DNA of 64,000 nt. Source: Dermanyssus gallinae. Its lineage: Eukaryota > Arthropoda > Arachnida > Mesostigmata > Dermanyssidae. Made by a program: the position numbers and the translations under genes. The notes beneath the pieces are model-generated. The model did not search any database. It was not told the origin of the DNA and saw nothing but the letters and a program-made list of their open reading frames with translations. Location of the stretch: positions 1-64,000 of the forward strand of contig QVRM01006800.1 of NCBI GenBank assembly GCA_003439945.1, given 5' to 3'. Below, piece by piece: positions 32,801 to 44,780 of this stretch. Each line of letters begins with the position of its first letter. Position 1 is the first letter of the stretch.

Positions 32801-35800
32801 AGAGACGAAACGAAAATTGTGCAACTTATGAAAAACGCTACGACAACAACGACGACAGGCAGAGAGATTGAAGTTAAGCGAGAGAGAGAGAGAGAGAGAG
32901 AGCGACGCGGAGGAGGAAAGAGAACAGACTCTAACTACAGCCGACCGAGCGGCCGGCGCGCTGCAATCAGCGAACAGGTGCCTGCCCAGCGACCAAGCGT
33001 TAGCGGGCCACTCACTACCACTACACATAGGCAGAAGAACACTTGGCGACAGCAGCGACATAAACAACACGACACCTACAAGAACCAGAGAAACTAGAGA
33101 AGCTAGGGAAAGGGACAACAACGACGACGACGACGACGCGCAGGAGAGAAGTGGCCCAACCTCACCGAAGGACAGCTGGTTGGCTGGCTGGCTGCAAGCA
33201 ACACACTGCGTCAACAACGTGCTGTCAACAACGGCGGCAGCTTGCAGACAGCAGTTGCAAGCAAGCATACGATACTTGGTCGCTGGTAGCTGGGTCTATT
33301 GCCACATTTCGACGACAATAATGTACGCCTGTTTCGCAAACGAAACACAAACAGAAGAACAACGCAACCCTATGTCGTCGCAGAAACTGCACCGCTAGCT
33401 CCCGTGCCTGCTGCCGACAGCAATTTGCCTATATAAGTCCCGTATCCAGCATATTTGTACGGGACGGCGACAAAACGACAGGGAAGGGAGGAAGAGCAAA
33501 TATTGCTTACGCTTAGCGTGACGCCGCTCGTCGCAAGGAATCGTTTCGACAATCCCAACGGCGAAAAAGAGATAGACGAACGGAGTAGTAGCCGGGACAT
33601 ACAGATAAGTCTGTATGGTGTGCTGGCAGAATTCCTGCTTGTTGCGACGTCATGAAGCTACGACAGCGTCATCAACCCCTCAAGCACACGTTGGTTGGTC
33701 AATGGTCAATTAATGGTCGGGATGTATCATCGAGACATCGGTCACCCAAAAGCCTCGCCTTGAGGCGAAACAGAAAGAGATGAATCTCTCGGTTCATAGT
33801 GATGAACGCTCGGTGCGTGTGGTCACCAACACGAAATTTATGACGAATGAACCAACAGAGAGACATGCGACGAAAAACGGCTGGAACGTGCCAGCCTCGT
33901 CGGCATAGAGCACTCCCCGAACGCAAACAGCTCATGGCTGTAGGTTGTCGAACGACGCTGAAACATATAGCGCGTAGTGCGTGAGAGAGAGACATCGATC
34001 CGAAGATTGGAGGATGACCGAGGATCGAAGGATCGTTGGACAGATCCCCATCGCCGCGCTATCATGGTATCGAAGAACGCCCTGCAGGACGTCTAACAGG
34101 AACGTGAGCAACAAATATGAAGCAAGAGAGAAACACACGGAGCAAAATACAGATAGACAGAAGACGACAACAACAACAACAACAACAATCTACATAATTA
34201 CAATGGTCGACTCGAGTAGGGTAGATAAGCGGCTTCTATCCGCATAAGCTGTGGCTGAATGCTACACATACTTCACTTGCAGACAGATTGGTGGTACCTG
34301 GGCTTGTGCCGAGTAGGTTGCAACGCGGTCGTAGTAGCGGTGGTGGTTCCATAGTTGGGACAAATTACCCGTCTACCGTTGTTGAGCGACAATTGCGCTT
34401 CATACACTGGTGTGGTCGAAGCAGCTGCCCGAAGAGAAGCGAGAGTTTGCCCTGCTAAGGGAAGACTTAGCCATGGCACGCCAGGCCGGCCGCAGCTAGT
34501 GTCACACCGTGCACAGCAGAGCAATAGCCAGCGCAAGTTCCAGTGCGCCCGCGGACTAGGAGCGTTGCGAGCACAAGCTTTGCTTCGCTTGGCTTCTCCC
34601 CCTCCCGTCGTTCGACAATGCAAGCTTACCCAAGTTGCCTTTCTCTGCTCGCAGAACGTGACGCGTCCACTCGTACAGGTGTCCTTCTGCCCATGCGTTC
34701 GCTCGCTCGACACGTGGAGCTGTGCTCTTGGGTCTTTTGCGGCAACGACATTGCTTGGTTGTGACAACTGGCGCGTCGGTAGAGAGAGACACACCCGGCC
34801 AGAAAAGAGATTCCCTGCACACCCGGTCAGAAGAGAGACCCGCACACCCGATAGGCCACACTGACTGCAAGTTGGCACGGTGATTCGACAAGACAGCGAT
34901 GTCCTAATGACCTTGACGTAGCTCGACTCATGATGACCCGCCGAAGAAACAGCTGCTTATTCCATCGGGCGTAACTGTGTAACTGTGAGCCTGCTTACCT
35001 GCGTGCGTGCGTGCGTATGAGTGAACGAGCTGATGCGTCCATGCATTTGTTTGTGTAGACGTAAGTGTCACGCAAGAGTCTTCGTCTGCCCGGCCTTATC
35101 CACCTGACAGCGCGAGAACTGTGCATGTTTGTGTGTGTGTTGTGTGACGTTAGCGTGGGAATACAGCCGATGTCAATGGTGGTGATATCAATGTGGAGCC
35201 CGCTCACGAAATAGCTTACACTCTGCAAGCAAAAGTTATCTGCCTGCCGACAAAGTATCTCTCTATCGGTCAGGGTCTCTCTCTCTCTCGCTTTCGAGTG
35301 AGTTCTTACTGACTGCTCACGTTGGGACTGTTCTCCAGATAGAGGAAGAGAGAGGAAAAAAAAACAAGGGAAACCCACCGCTTTGTGATCATCATTACAA
35401 CGATCACCAACACCCTCGACCACGAACTAAACCCCAATGTCTGTTACGGCGGCGGCGGCCGCCGTCTTTGCTGCTGCTGCTGCCGCCGTTCCCGCTCCCA
35501 ATACTGCTGCTGCTGTAGTTGTTGTTACCACCGGTTTGCGGTGTAGTTTGCAATCGGCCGCATCTGCATAAAAGCTGGCTGACTGCGACGACCCATCTTC
35601 AGGCGACAAACATCATAGCGCTCTTCAGCAGCTTTTGCCAGTTCGGTCACTCTAGCCCAGACCCGCCTGCACCCCCTCCAGACCCACCTGCCTGGTTGTC
35701 TTTTGACCTCCGCCGCGGCCGTCGCCGTATACACTGCCACTGGAGTCAAATTGTACGCCACGAATATCGTAGCGGAGTGAGTCGATTACAGAGTCCGAAC

Positions 35801-36240
35801 CTTGCATCCAGCCTCGTTGCCGCCTGAGCTTTTCCAGCCTGTTGCCGCTCGCCTGCATACATGAGCGCCGTTTACGCCGAGAGCTGTCCTAGCGAGCCTA
35901 CCACCATCACGACGACAACGACGACCAAAGACACCACCATCCAAGACCAAGGACTAGGACACCAAAGACCTATCATCATTGGCGTTGCCGCCCTCATCAT
36001 AGTTTTTACCATCATCATCGTCAATGTCATCAGCTCAGTGTCACTTCCCGTAGAGGCAGGAGTCGTGAAAATCGCCGTAGTAGTAGTAGTAGTAGTAGTA
36101 GAGCGGCAGCGGCTGCTGTACGATACTCGTCCTCCTCGTAGCTGAACCAGCTAAAGCGGAGCGTCTTGAGCGTCTAAGCGTCTAACAGTGGCTACAGTGG
36201 GGCCGGGGGCCGCGCTGATCCCCTCCGGCAGCGCGGGCAG
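28176..36240 (+). repeat. Trinucleotide-run domain upstream of slo, first part
   Basis: About 8 kb of GC-balanced DNA made largely of imperfect trinucleotide runs: ACG/GAC near 28,890-28,925, CAT at 29,157-29,177, CAA at 29,740-29,850, AGT at 31,125-31,148, CAA near 34,165-34,190 and TAG at 36,079-36,100, plus a GA run at 32,881-32,902. The plus strand is rich in CAA, CAG and ACG and poor in T in many stretches, as in long 5' leaders of insect neural genes. Many frames of 60-200 codons are artefacts of these runs. It may be promoter and leader of slo (inference from position only). A diverged 52-bp duplication lies at 30,481-30,584. Confidence 0.55.
30481..30584 (+). repeat. Diverged 52-bp tandem duplication
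   Basis: GGAGGGTCAAGGAGTTCCAG at 30,481 recurs as GGAGGGTCAAGGAGTTCAG at 30,533; the remainder of each unit is only partly similar. Confidence 0.7.
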
Positions 36241-37762
36241 ATGATGGCCGCCGGAGCGGTTTCGGATCCACCCATATTCAGCTCACAGCTACTACTACTA
36301 CTACTAATACCTAGGAGGACCAAGGAGGAGGCGGAGACGGAGAAGGTGGACAAGGAGAACGACGAGAAGGACGACAACGAGGATTGGAGAACAACGGTTT
36401 CTGGTGTTATTGAGCAACAGCAGCCGCAGCGGCAGCAGCACAAGTTGCTTATCGTCACAACGACTAGCCTTATCAGGCCACCGGGAAGACCTGCTGCTGG
36501 ACAAAGTTCAGCCGGGAGGAGTAGAATCAGCGGTGGGCAAGACTCGAAGTGCACAAGAAGAAGAAGCAGAAGCGGCAGCAACTGCAGAAGCCAAACCGGC
36601 TCCGCAACCGGCAGTCGCTGGCCGGCGTCTGACGTGTCTGTGCGTGCGGCAACTTCGATCGCGGCAATCGGGGCAACGCGAGTCGTGCGCAAAGCGTGCC
36701 CGTCGTTGCCTGGCCCGAAGTCGTTCGTGGCTACGCGCCGAACGCCGGTGGCCTACTCTCGAGGTCTACTCAGAGCTGAGGCGTCGGCGTCTCGGCCGCC
36801 ACGTACCGCCCGCAGACGTCAGTGCTGCCATCTGCAGGCCGGAGAAAGACGGCGGTGGCATCGTCACCATCATCAGCAGCAGCAGCGTCGTCGTCGTCGT
36901 CGTCGTCGCGGCCGCCACCGGTATTTCCACAGTCATTCCCATTCCCACTTCCACTTCTCCCATTCCCATAATTCTCATTGTCAAGATCACCACCGGCAAT
37001 CAGGCCGTAGTTCCCGACGACATCTAGCCGTGCGTGCCGAGGGGCGTTTCGGCTTCGGCTTCGTCGTCAGCTCTAGCAGCAGCAGTAGCAGCCGTCGCGA
37101 CGTCGTCCGTTGTCCCATCGGTGGTCGGTTGTTGAGGCGGCCGCCAGATCTCACCAGGACGACGCGGCCGGCGGGTCGCGACGGACAGGACAACAATCGT
37201 CTTCGACAACCTCGCCGGCAAACTTCAATTCGGCCAACGCTCAAAGTGACCGCGGCTCGTTGCAGCCGTACACATTGGCCTCGCCGTTGCCGTTGGATCT
37301 CGCGCGTTCGGTGGGACGAGCAGCAATTATTTACGCCGCCAGAGTGTGCCTTCTGTCGTAGACCGCGCATGAGCTGTCGGCTACGCTACCAGTCAATTGA
37401 AAAATCATCGTCGTCGTCGTTGTCGTCGTCGTTTTCTCGTCAGCATAAGCAGCAGCAGCAACAACAGCTACAACAACAACAACAACAGCTACAACAACAA
37501 CAACAACAACTTCTACTACTACAACAACAACTTCTGCTACTACTACTACAACAACTACCCTACTACATACTAGACCGAGAGTCGAACCGAGTTTTTACGA
37601 GTCGCCCGACAGTAGCAACAGGTATTACAGCTTATCCAGCTGTCGTCAATTGTCGGCATTGCCGTAACGTAGCAGCAGTTGCAGTTCGACGTCAACGACA
37701 ACACGCGCCGCAAACGTCGTTTGTAAAGCAACTGTCAATAGTGTCAGTAGAGCGACAGCCTC

Positions 37763-37796
<34 letters not shown>

Positions 37797-38844
37797 TACG
37801 AATAGTCGAAAGCTAAGCCCGAAGCGTATACTACTTCTAGAAGCAATCGTCACAATACCAAGAAGAACGCCAGCAGCAACAGCAACAAGATCAACAACAA
37901 CAACAACCATAATAATAATACAGACGTCAGTAATCTCAGCATCCTCATCATTACCGAGCTATAGTAGAGAGCCCGGTATCAGCGCATACAGCAAGCACGC
38001 AGTTCGATGTACTTACCAGCACCAGCGACAAAATAAACAACGAACAATAACGATAATAAGAATAATAATAAGAATAAGAGTAAGAGTAAGAATAACTATA
38101 ATAATACTATTAACTGCTCCAAGAAGAAGAAAAACAACAACCATAAAAACCACTGAATATATTACCTTACTAAGAGTAACAAAGCAACATTGCCTGGAAG
38201 CGCACCCTATCTACGAACAGGTGCATCTCAGGCCACAACGACAACAACAACAACAACACCAACACCAACAACAACAACGTTATCATCATCAAGCGCATCT
38301 AACGCAGCAACAACAACAACAACAAAGAGAACAACAACAACAACATCAGCACCCACGTCTGCCTCAACAACAGCAGCAACAACGAGCTCTTAAGAGAGTC
38401 TGTGAAGCGTCGACAATTTATAGATCTATTGAAAGACATCGACAAAGACACCTATCACAACAACAACAACAACTAATACAAAAAGAAGAAGAAGAAGAAG
38501 AAGTACCAAGTGATTGTACCGTTCGATATTGTCAGCGAACGAAGCCGATCAAACCAGGATCGACAAGCGTCCGGTATCATCATCCTCATCACCACAGTAA
38601 CGAGCCCAAACCCGACTCTGAGTCAGCAGCATTGTGCCACAGCCGAGAACGGCTCCCGCGTGCGGCATTGCTCGGAGTCTTCTGCGCTCAACAATGCTAT
38701 GAAGAAGGCATAGCGACGACCAAGGAGATTTCCGACATCGACGGGAAGTGGAATCCTTGTGTCAGCATAGTGAGATCAAGATCCAACCTAACCACCATCT
38801 ATAAACGACGCAACAACGCTTTCCCCGAAGGATTAGCCAGATAG
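36241..38844 (+). other. 867-codon open frame of low complexity, coding status unknown
   Basis: This frame starts MMAAGAVSDPPIFSSQ and runs to a TAG at 38,842-38,844. The translation is rich in Arg, Ser, Gln, Thr and His, with poly-Gln and Thr runs that copy the CAA, CAG and ACA repeats (37,445-37,560; 37,765-37,792; 38,230-38,400). I see no folded domain, signal peptide or membrane segment beyond a Leu run near the start that also comes from a CTA repeat. Trinucleotide runs keep frames open by themselves, so it may be non-coding leader. The length is still unusual, because other frames in the same DNA are interrupted. It ends 1 kb upstream of slo exon 1, on the same strand. Confidence 0.3.
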
Positions 38845-39844
38845 GACCGCTGCCTGTATCTACAGCAAAACATACCAACCCGCATCAGCGTCGTCAACAT
38901 CATCACACCAAGAGTCGAGTCACACAGCGAATGATCCCGAGAGAGCCCCCACAAGATCCACGCACCCATAACCACTGGTAACCAGTCCAGCCAGTCCGAC
39001 AGCAAAATAGAATAGGTCACAACTGTAAATTTTCTAAGCCGGATTAAAAGTACAGGTATGCGCAATCTTTGATAAGCCATTATTACCAAGATCAGTACAA
39101 AGTGAGAGTGAAACACAGTGAGCAGTGATTTTTGTCTCATTTATCACCAATCGTTTGTTGGTGAACTCTGCAAGTCAGTGCCGAGCGACAGAGAGAAATA
39201 TCGGAACAGCAGCAAGAAAAATCGCCTGATTTCTGAACGTGACCAGAATCTACTGTGAATACTTGCAACGGGTTGCGTTTGCACCCGTGAGTAAGCCCCA
39301 AGCGGTAACATAACAGGTTTTCAACCTTCGGGCGCATCGTTTTGTGCGGCCAACGTCAAACCAAAAGCCTTGAGTCAAAAGGCAGTTTTATTGGGTGTGC
39401 GTTCTGCTCCAGCTCCTCCGGCTGTGCTCCGTGTCTACACAGTATGGTTACTGCCGAAGGGTAGACAGTAACGGCCAGTCATACAATGCTGCAGGCGTTT
39501 CCGACGACTAAGACCCAGTTGAGCTGACCAGCAGCATTCGATAGCAAAGGCGCCAAGTTATCACGGCGAGTCATCGAAGCAACCACCGCCAGAGCAGCTC
39601 TAAGGCCGGAAGTGCCTTGTTCCAGCATCTGAATTGAGGCTGGACACAGTTCCGACTGCCCAAGCCTTTACCCAACCTTGAGAAGCCGGTTAAGAGAGCG
39701 TGACAAACGTAGGTGGGTTATCCGCTCGCTCGTCTGCGGCGGAGACGCATTCACGCTTCACTGTTGCCGGCGCGTCGGACAGCGTCGGACAGCGCAGTAG
39801 GAATCTAGCAACCGAACACACACAGCAGGAATTCTGCTGCCAGG
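38845..39844 (+). promoter_or_regulatory. Probable 5' untranslated region or upstream exon sequence of slo
   Basis: This kilobase directly precedes the slo start codon. An in-frame TAG at 39,806-39,808 and no intervening ATG fix the start at 39,845. Two splice-acceptor-like sites lie close upstream (ACACACAGCAG ending at 39,828; TTCTGCTGCCAG ending at 39,843), so the leader may be spliced. A 10-bp direct duplication, GCGTCGGACA, occurs at about 39,772-39,791. No TATA box could be assigned. Insect slo genes use several upstream promoters; whether this one does cannot be read from the sequence. Confidence 0.4.
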
Positions 39845-40258
39845 ATGTCGACGCCGGAGGAGCTGGGGGCGTCAAACGCGTCCACCATCGGCGCTGGCTT
39901 CGGTGACATTCCTGTGACTACGACTATCAGCCCGCAGGAAGAGTGCCTGAAAACGCGAAAATGGTACTGCTTTCTGCTGTCGTCGATCTTCACCTTTCTG
40001 GCCGGTCTCTTCATTATCCTGATCTGGCGTGCGCTCGCCTTTCTCTGCTGTTCGCGCAAACGCAAGGCCGGGGCCGCAGGCAAAGTCGCCCAAGCGAAGG
40101 CGGCTGCACAGGCCGCCCAGGAGGCGTCAGGTGGGGCCCAAGGTGCGAATCAGCGCAAGGCGCCAGGGGAAGGCGCCACCGAGATCGGGCTTATGACGGA
40201 GGCCAAAGACTGGGCCGGAGGACTCATTTCGGGACAAACGACCACCGGACGAATACTT
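39845..40258 (+). CDS. slo: slowpoke BK channel, exon 1 (N-terminus, S0, S0-S1 linker)
   Basis: This is the first coding exon, 138 codons, of the large-conductance calcium- and voltage-activated K+ channel of the plasma membrane, which repolarises neurons and muscle. The extracellular N-terminus has one NxS/T site at Asn11. ECLKTRKWYCFLLSSIFTFL leads into the S0 helix (about residues 40-69, ending LAFLCC). A basic and then Ala/Gln/Gly-rich linker (70-112) follows, then the hallmark segment MTEAKDWAGGLISGQTTTG (117-135) and RIL. It closely matches insect Slo, except that the linker is longer and Ala-rich. The Cys pair after S0 recalls the palmitoylated cysteines of vertebrate BK. The exon ends at CTT with the consensus donor GTAAGT at 40,259. 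The next residues, VV, come from exon 2. The pore, voltage sensor and RCK domains lie outside the window or in exons not found here. Confidence 0.96.
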
Positions 40259-41898
40259 GTAAGTAGCACCCGTCGATCAATAACTAACATCAGCTAGCCC
40301 GCTAAACCATACCCATCTCAACTAATCGCTGCCAACTTGCAGAACCATGTTTATGTTTCCATCCGCCATTCGAGATTCTTAATAGACGAACATGTTAGCA
40401 CTCTAATGTTACTAACAAATATCCACCAGGTGCTACCTCAGTGTCGGTAGGATCTGGGTTCAGCCACCGCATGCAACCATTGCGGTCCGATTTAAGCTCT
40501 ACTCTTACTGTCAAAGCTATACCAATCAGAGCTAGACACTACTACCATGACTACGTATATTAATTAGTATTTAATTGTACTGCAGTGAAACCTTTCTCGA
40601 GACTCTCCTGGGCAATATACCACTCGTACCGCCGATGCGGCGTCGTCGAACGCTTTGCTTTCAATCACATGGACTACGTTCATTGATGGCACGCAGCTGT
40701 TGTTAACCCCCAACAAAAGACAAACAATTAAATTGTCTTTTTAGTTCAGTTTGACCCTATAGTCGTATGTACGGAACTTATTATTTTACTTTCTCTTACT
40801 CTGCCTATCTAGTAAACCCTAACAAGGTAACAACCTAACGAACACTTTCATTGTAAAAGTAAGGGACTTGCAATTTCAGGACCGTTGGCCACCTGTATGA
40901 CCCCAACCCATCCCCGTCCATTCTATGTTTATGTTGCTTTGGACTAAATTGTATCCACAGCTAAATATTCTAATTTGTTTATATATATATATATATATAT
41001 ACGTACATAAAGTGTAGACCAAAATGACCCGTCGGCAAATGTATTTATTTATTTAGGTTAAAACTTTACGTCATGTAGCCTTCAGGTTCTCACGTCTTAA
41101 GAGCGAACGGTGCGAGGCTTTAGGCGTCTCCTACATTTAAATACTTATGACATCTCATCTTCTCTGCTATACCCTCTGAAACGCGCCGCGTTGGACCATA
41201 CGGTATGTGAGTGAATCCGACAACAAATCCGAGTAACGTCCCATATCAGAGGCTCCCCTGACTCGAGTGGGGATCATCGTCATACTGCCAGGCCGTTCTC
41301 CGTCCTCCGGGACAAGCCCCATGGCTTAAGTATCACTGGGGATTCAGCGGGCCGGAGCGTTTTGTCAATAGCGTCGTTAACGCCAGCATGGTTCGCCGCA
41401 CGGCCGCCATTATGGATGCATACTATTGGATCATGTGCCAGAGAGTCCAGTGGTTCCGTGCGTGTGCACTGATAAATCTCTGCCAACGGGTGCGCCCACT
41501 GGAAAGTCGACACAAATCCTCATAGTGATATCGTCGACCACTAAACCCAGTGGGACACCTGAGCGACCAGCTAGGCCCCCGCACGCCTAGAAGACGCTGC
41601 TCCCAGGCAAACTTTTACACTTTCATTATTAGCTGAGTGCCATTAAACCGCTTCTTGGACAGGTCTCCTACCACCCACCGGTGCTCAGAGCACGCGTTCT
41701 ACGGGGTTGCACCCGTTGCGGAGGAGAAATCCTTATTTTTTCCCGTAAGCTCGCTTTTGAACCCTTCTAGACCAGACTCGTCTAGGAGTGGCCCTATGCA
41801 ACCTCCACCTGCGACATCTCTACCCAGCTACTAGCGCGGGACGACTCAGAGTCACATACTGAAAAAGGCTGAATCCTGTTTTTGATTAAGGAGGAATC

Positions 41899-41900
<2 letters not shown>

Positions 41901-41931
<31 letters not shown>
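41901..41931. repeat. (AT)15 microsatellite in slo intron 1
   Basis: Pure AT repeat. Confidence 0.95.
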
Positions 41932-41933
<2 letters not shown>

Positions 41934-43670
41934 CAAGAACATTATATCCTATACTTTACATGTAATACAGTAAATGGGATCGGTGGTACTTTGCAATGTC
42001 ATAGATACGAGGAAGGCAAGGAAAAGGGCTGTGGTTAGTGTATGATGAGTCTGGTCCAAAAATGGCATATATAGGGTACATGATATCTAGAATTGACAGG
42101 ATTGTATTCCACCTAAATACGGATCTGACTATTAGGTAATTATTTAAGTCGCCCTTGTGCTTCTCTATTCGCCACTGTGTGCGAGTGGCGTACTGTCAAA
42201 CTGTGAAGACCAAACTGAGTTTGCGTCAAGTTTGTTCAGAAATATCAATCTTTCATAATAGGGAAAATGCTGGGTCAAACATTTACGAACCAAATCCGAA
42301 ATACATTTCAAGACATCGCTTTGGTAGTGGAATGTAGCTTCGTATTCTGACAATCTAAGCTAAACAGGCTCGCCGGATGCGTTCCGCACTAAAACTTGAC
42401 CACGCAAGGTCAACTTATCAGTTTACTTACGCCATAAGTGTAGTTTTTTTTTTAAAGTACATCATTCTATAAAGCGCTGGGTCTGTATAGTGCTCAACAT
42501 CTTCTCGTCATACACAATCGAATTAGCCAAACAGATTGTCATAGGTTGCCCGCCGTATATTCGCTTCTATCATCATCACTTTCCTAAGAAAGCTTAAGTA
42601 AGGTCAGCAGACGGTTTGTTTTCGATATCTAGTTTATGCCTGTCTTTGACGAGCTTTGTGAGGCGTACAAGCGTTCAAACGTTTTGGTTTTTCCCTTCAC
42701 GAATCAGTACTATAGATGGCTGCTGATGGCAGTCACAACAATAACGAAAGCTGTGAACTGAAGAAGAGCACACGCTGCTATGATGCTTTTGTTTACACAA
42801 TTTCGCGTGCTCAGAGCCCGCTCGGAAACAGACACTTCGACTAACGTATACACATCTTTAAACAGTCTCAACTGACTGACGCGGAGCTCTTTAACGAGCT
42901 TTAGAGTAAAGAGGGCTATTAAGTAGATTGCCTTTCAATCGGTTATAGACTATGTTCCAGCACTATTGCAAAATTACACTTAATCGACTGAAAAGTATGT
43001 TTTGGTTATATACTACCGCGTAATTTGATTCATATGAACCAGTTATTTACAATTTATGCAAATTGGGCACTAAAGGAAATGAGGTATACGTTAAGCCCGC
43101 AAACACCTCTAGAGGCGTTTCTCTATTACCTATGATTAAATGACCAACGAGCCGGTTGAACGTATATTCTAAACCCAAGCATTGCGTGTATTATACAGTA
43201 CTACATTCGCAGAAATGAAAGCGTTTTAGTAAAAAAATACATGCTTATTATTCTGTTGTACTTATAAAGCTTTGTTGGCAATCTTCTATAAATTGGCATA
43301 AGATGAAACTCGACATAATTTCCGGATCTCTAGCATACGTAGGTGTTGTGGCACTATCTTAGATATAACGTGTCGATATACAGTCCACTATTTCAATCAT
43401 GTTAAATCCAATAACTTAAGAACTTGCCATTTAGCAATCATCGCTTGTGCAAGGCAAATTAAAATAGTTGCCTGGCATGTGTTGAAGTGCGTATAAAAAG
43501 GTCGCATTATCATTATCATTAACTGGGCAGTGTGGTACGTGTTTTTTTATTTGCGTTTGACGTCGTGGGGGCCAAAGTTGACTAGTTCTTACTTCTTTAT
43601 AAAATGTATTCGGGCCCTATATGATATATAAACTCTCGCTCTCTTTCTCTCACTCTCTCTCTCTATATAT

Positions 43671-44653
43671 ACAGGGTTTTGCAGATATTTTTTTATAATG
43701 GAAATAGGGAATTGTAGAGCTCGTTAAAGCAAATATTTTTTCCAATGGAACATGGTCTCTGAGAAGTCTTGTTTCGGAGGGAGAGCGAAATTACTACAAT
43801 TTGTGACACTAGTGTTTTTGCCCGACATAGGAGCATAAAATGTGCTGTTGCGAGACAACCAGTCCCCCTCGACAGAAACTAAACACACTGTCGTGTTCCT
43901 GAGAAAACACTTTCTGCTTCTTCCGAATATTCCGAGCATATAAGGCCGGTCAAAAGATGCGACATGGTCGTTTAAAAGAGAATTCGTCTAAACTGAAGTT
44001 CTTTATTAGCTTTTACGCCAAATACTTCACCCACGTATTCAAAGCTAACATAATCAACAAATGCGCATTTCATGACGATCATTTTGGTATCAAAAATAAT
44101 TGGCAATGCGAGCTGTGGTTGCGGAGTAATTACGATTTTTCGGAGGGCATGTCCAGATTAAGTGCATGTAAAATGACTGTGGCGACGTTCACTACCGCCG
44201 ACGTGTCGCGCGACAGCCGCAGCGTGTCATTTTTCATGCACTTAATCTGGACACGCCCTCCGAAAAATCGTAATTACTCCGCAACCACAGCTCGCATTGC
44301 CATAAGTTTGGTACCAAAATCGTCGTCATGAAATGCGCATTTGTTGAATATGTTAGCTTTAAACACGTGGGTGGTCATAGGGTTATGATTCTGAAGTATT
44401 TGGCGTAAAGTCTAATAAAGAACTTTATTTTTGACGAATTCTCTTTTAAACGACTTGTCTAGGGGGACTGGTTGTCTCGCAACATTACATTTCATGCTCC
44501 TTTGTCGGGCAAAAACACTAGTGTCACAAATTGTAGTAATTTCGCTCTCACTCCGAAACAAGACTTCTCAGAGACCATGTTCCATTGAATAAAATATTTG
44601 CTTTAACGAGCTCTACAATTTGTATATTCTATTATTAAAAAATCTACAACACC

Positions 44654-44657
<4 letters not shown>
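43671..44657. mobile_element. Foldback DNA element FB1, 987 bp, nearly one long palindrome
   Basis: The two halves are reverse complements over about 430-500 bp with modest divergence. The outer ends are CAGGGTTTTGCAGAT on the left and CAGGGTGTTGTAGAT (reverse strand) on the right. Inner matching landmarks include TCTTGTTTCGGAG, GTTGCGAGACAACCAGTCCC, GCGCATTTCATGACGA and GGCATGTCCAGATTAAGTGC with their complements. The arms meet at a spacer of about 45-50 bp near 44,180-44,228. The left arm carries an extra segment of about 85 bp (near 43,873-43,965) absent from the right. Flanking TATA repeats allow a TA duplication with CAGGGT ends, as in Tc1/mariner-type elements. No transposase is encoded, so it would be non-autonomous. 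Confidence 0.85.

Positions 44658-44694
<37 letters not shown>
44657..44694. repeat. (AT)19 microsatellite between FB1 and slo exon 2
   Basis: It fills most of the 61 bp between the end of FB1 and the exon 2 acceptor. Confidence 0.95.
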
Positions 44695-44697
<3 letters not shown>

Positions 44698-44718
44698 TGT
44701 GGTTTCGGTTAATTTCAG

Positions 44719-44780
44719 GTTGTCCTGGTATTTCTGCTAAGCATCGCATCTCTAATCATATACTTTATCGACGCTTCAAG
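44719..44780 (+). CDS. slo: slowpoke BK channel, exon 2 (62-nt exon coding the S1 helix)
   Basis: An acceptor GGTTAATTTCAG ends at 44,718 and a donor AAG|GTTAGT starts at 44,781. The 62 nt encode VVLVFLLSIASLIIYFIDAS plus two bases, AG, of a following Arg codon. This is the S1 transmembrane segment that directly follows GRIL in insect Slo. Exon 1 ends on a complete codon and this exon begins with a complete GTT, so phases match. The only substitutions against the insect pattern I remember are conservative (Leu for Ile, Ile for Val). The exon must be joined to one beginning in the third codon position. A foldback element lies 61 bp upstream and a related one 306 bp downstream. Confidence 0.93.

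Larger units (their letters stand above)
40259..44718 (+). other. slo intron 1 (4,460 nt)
   Basis: It runs from the GTAAGT donor to the TTTCAG acceptor before exon 2. It holds short AT microsatellites at 40,980-41,001 and 41,901-41,931, no coding frame of note, and a 987-bp foldback element at 43,671-44,657. Apart from these, about 3 kb shows nothing recognisable. Confidence 0.88.

Noticed and set aside
34273..34878. 201-codon minus-strand frame and the 169-codon plus-strand frame opposite it
   Set aside because: They overlap in the same GC-rich DNA, neither has a recognisable domain, and both are probably chance frames.
37440..37560. CRISPR-like or satellite array, suggested by regular CAACAG units
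   Set aside because: Units are trinucleotides without unique spacers; ordinary simple repeats in animal DNA.
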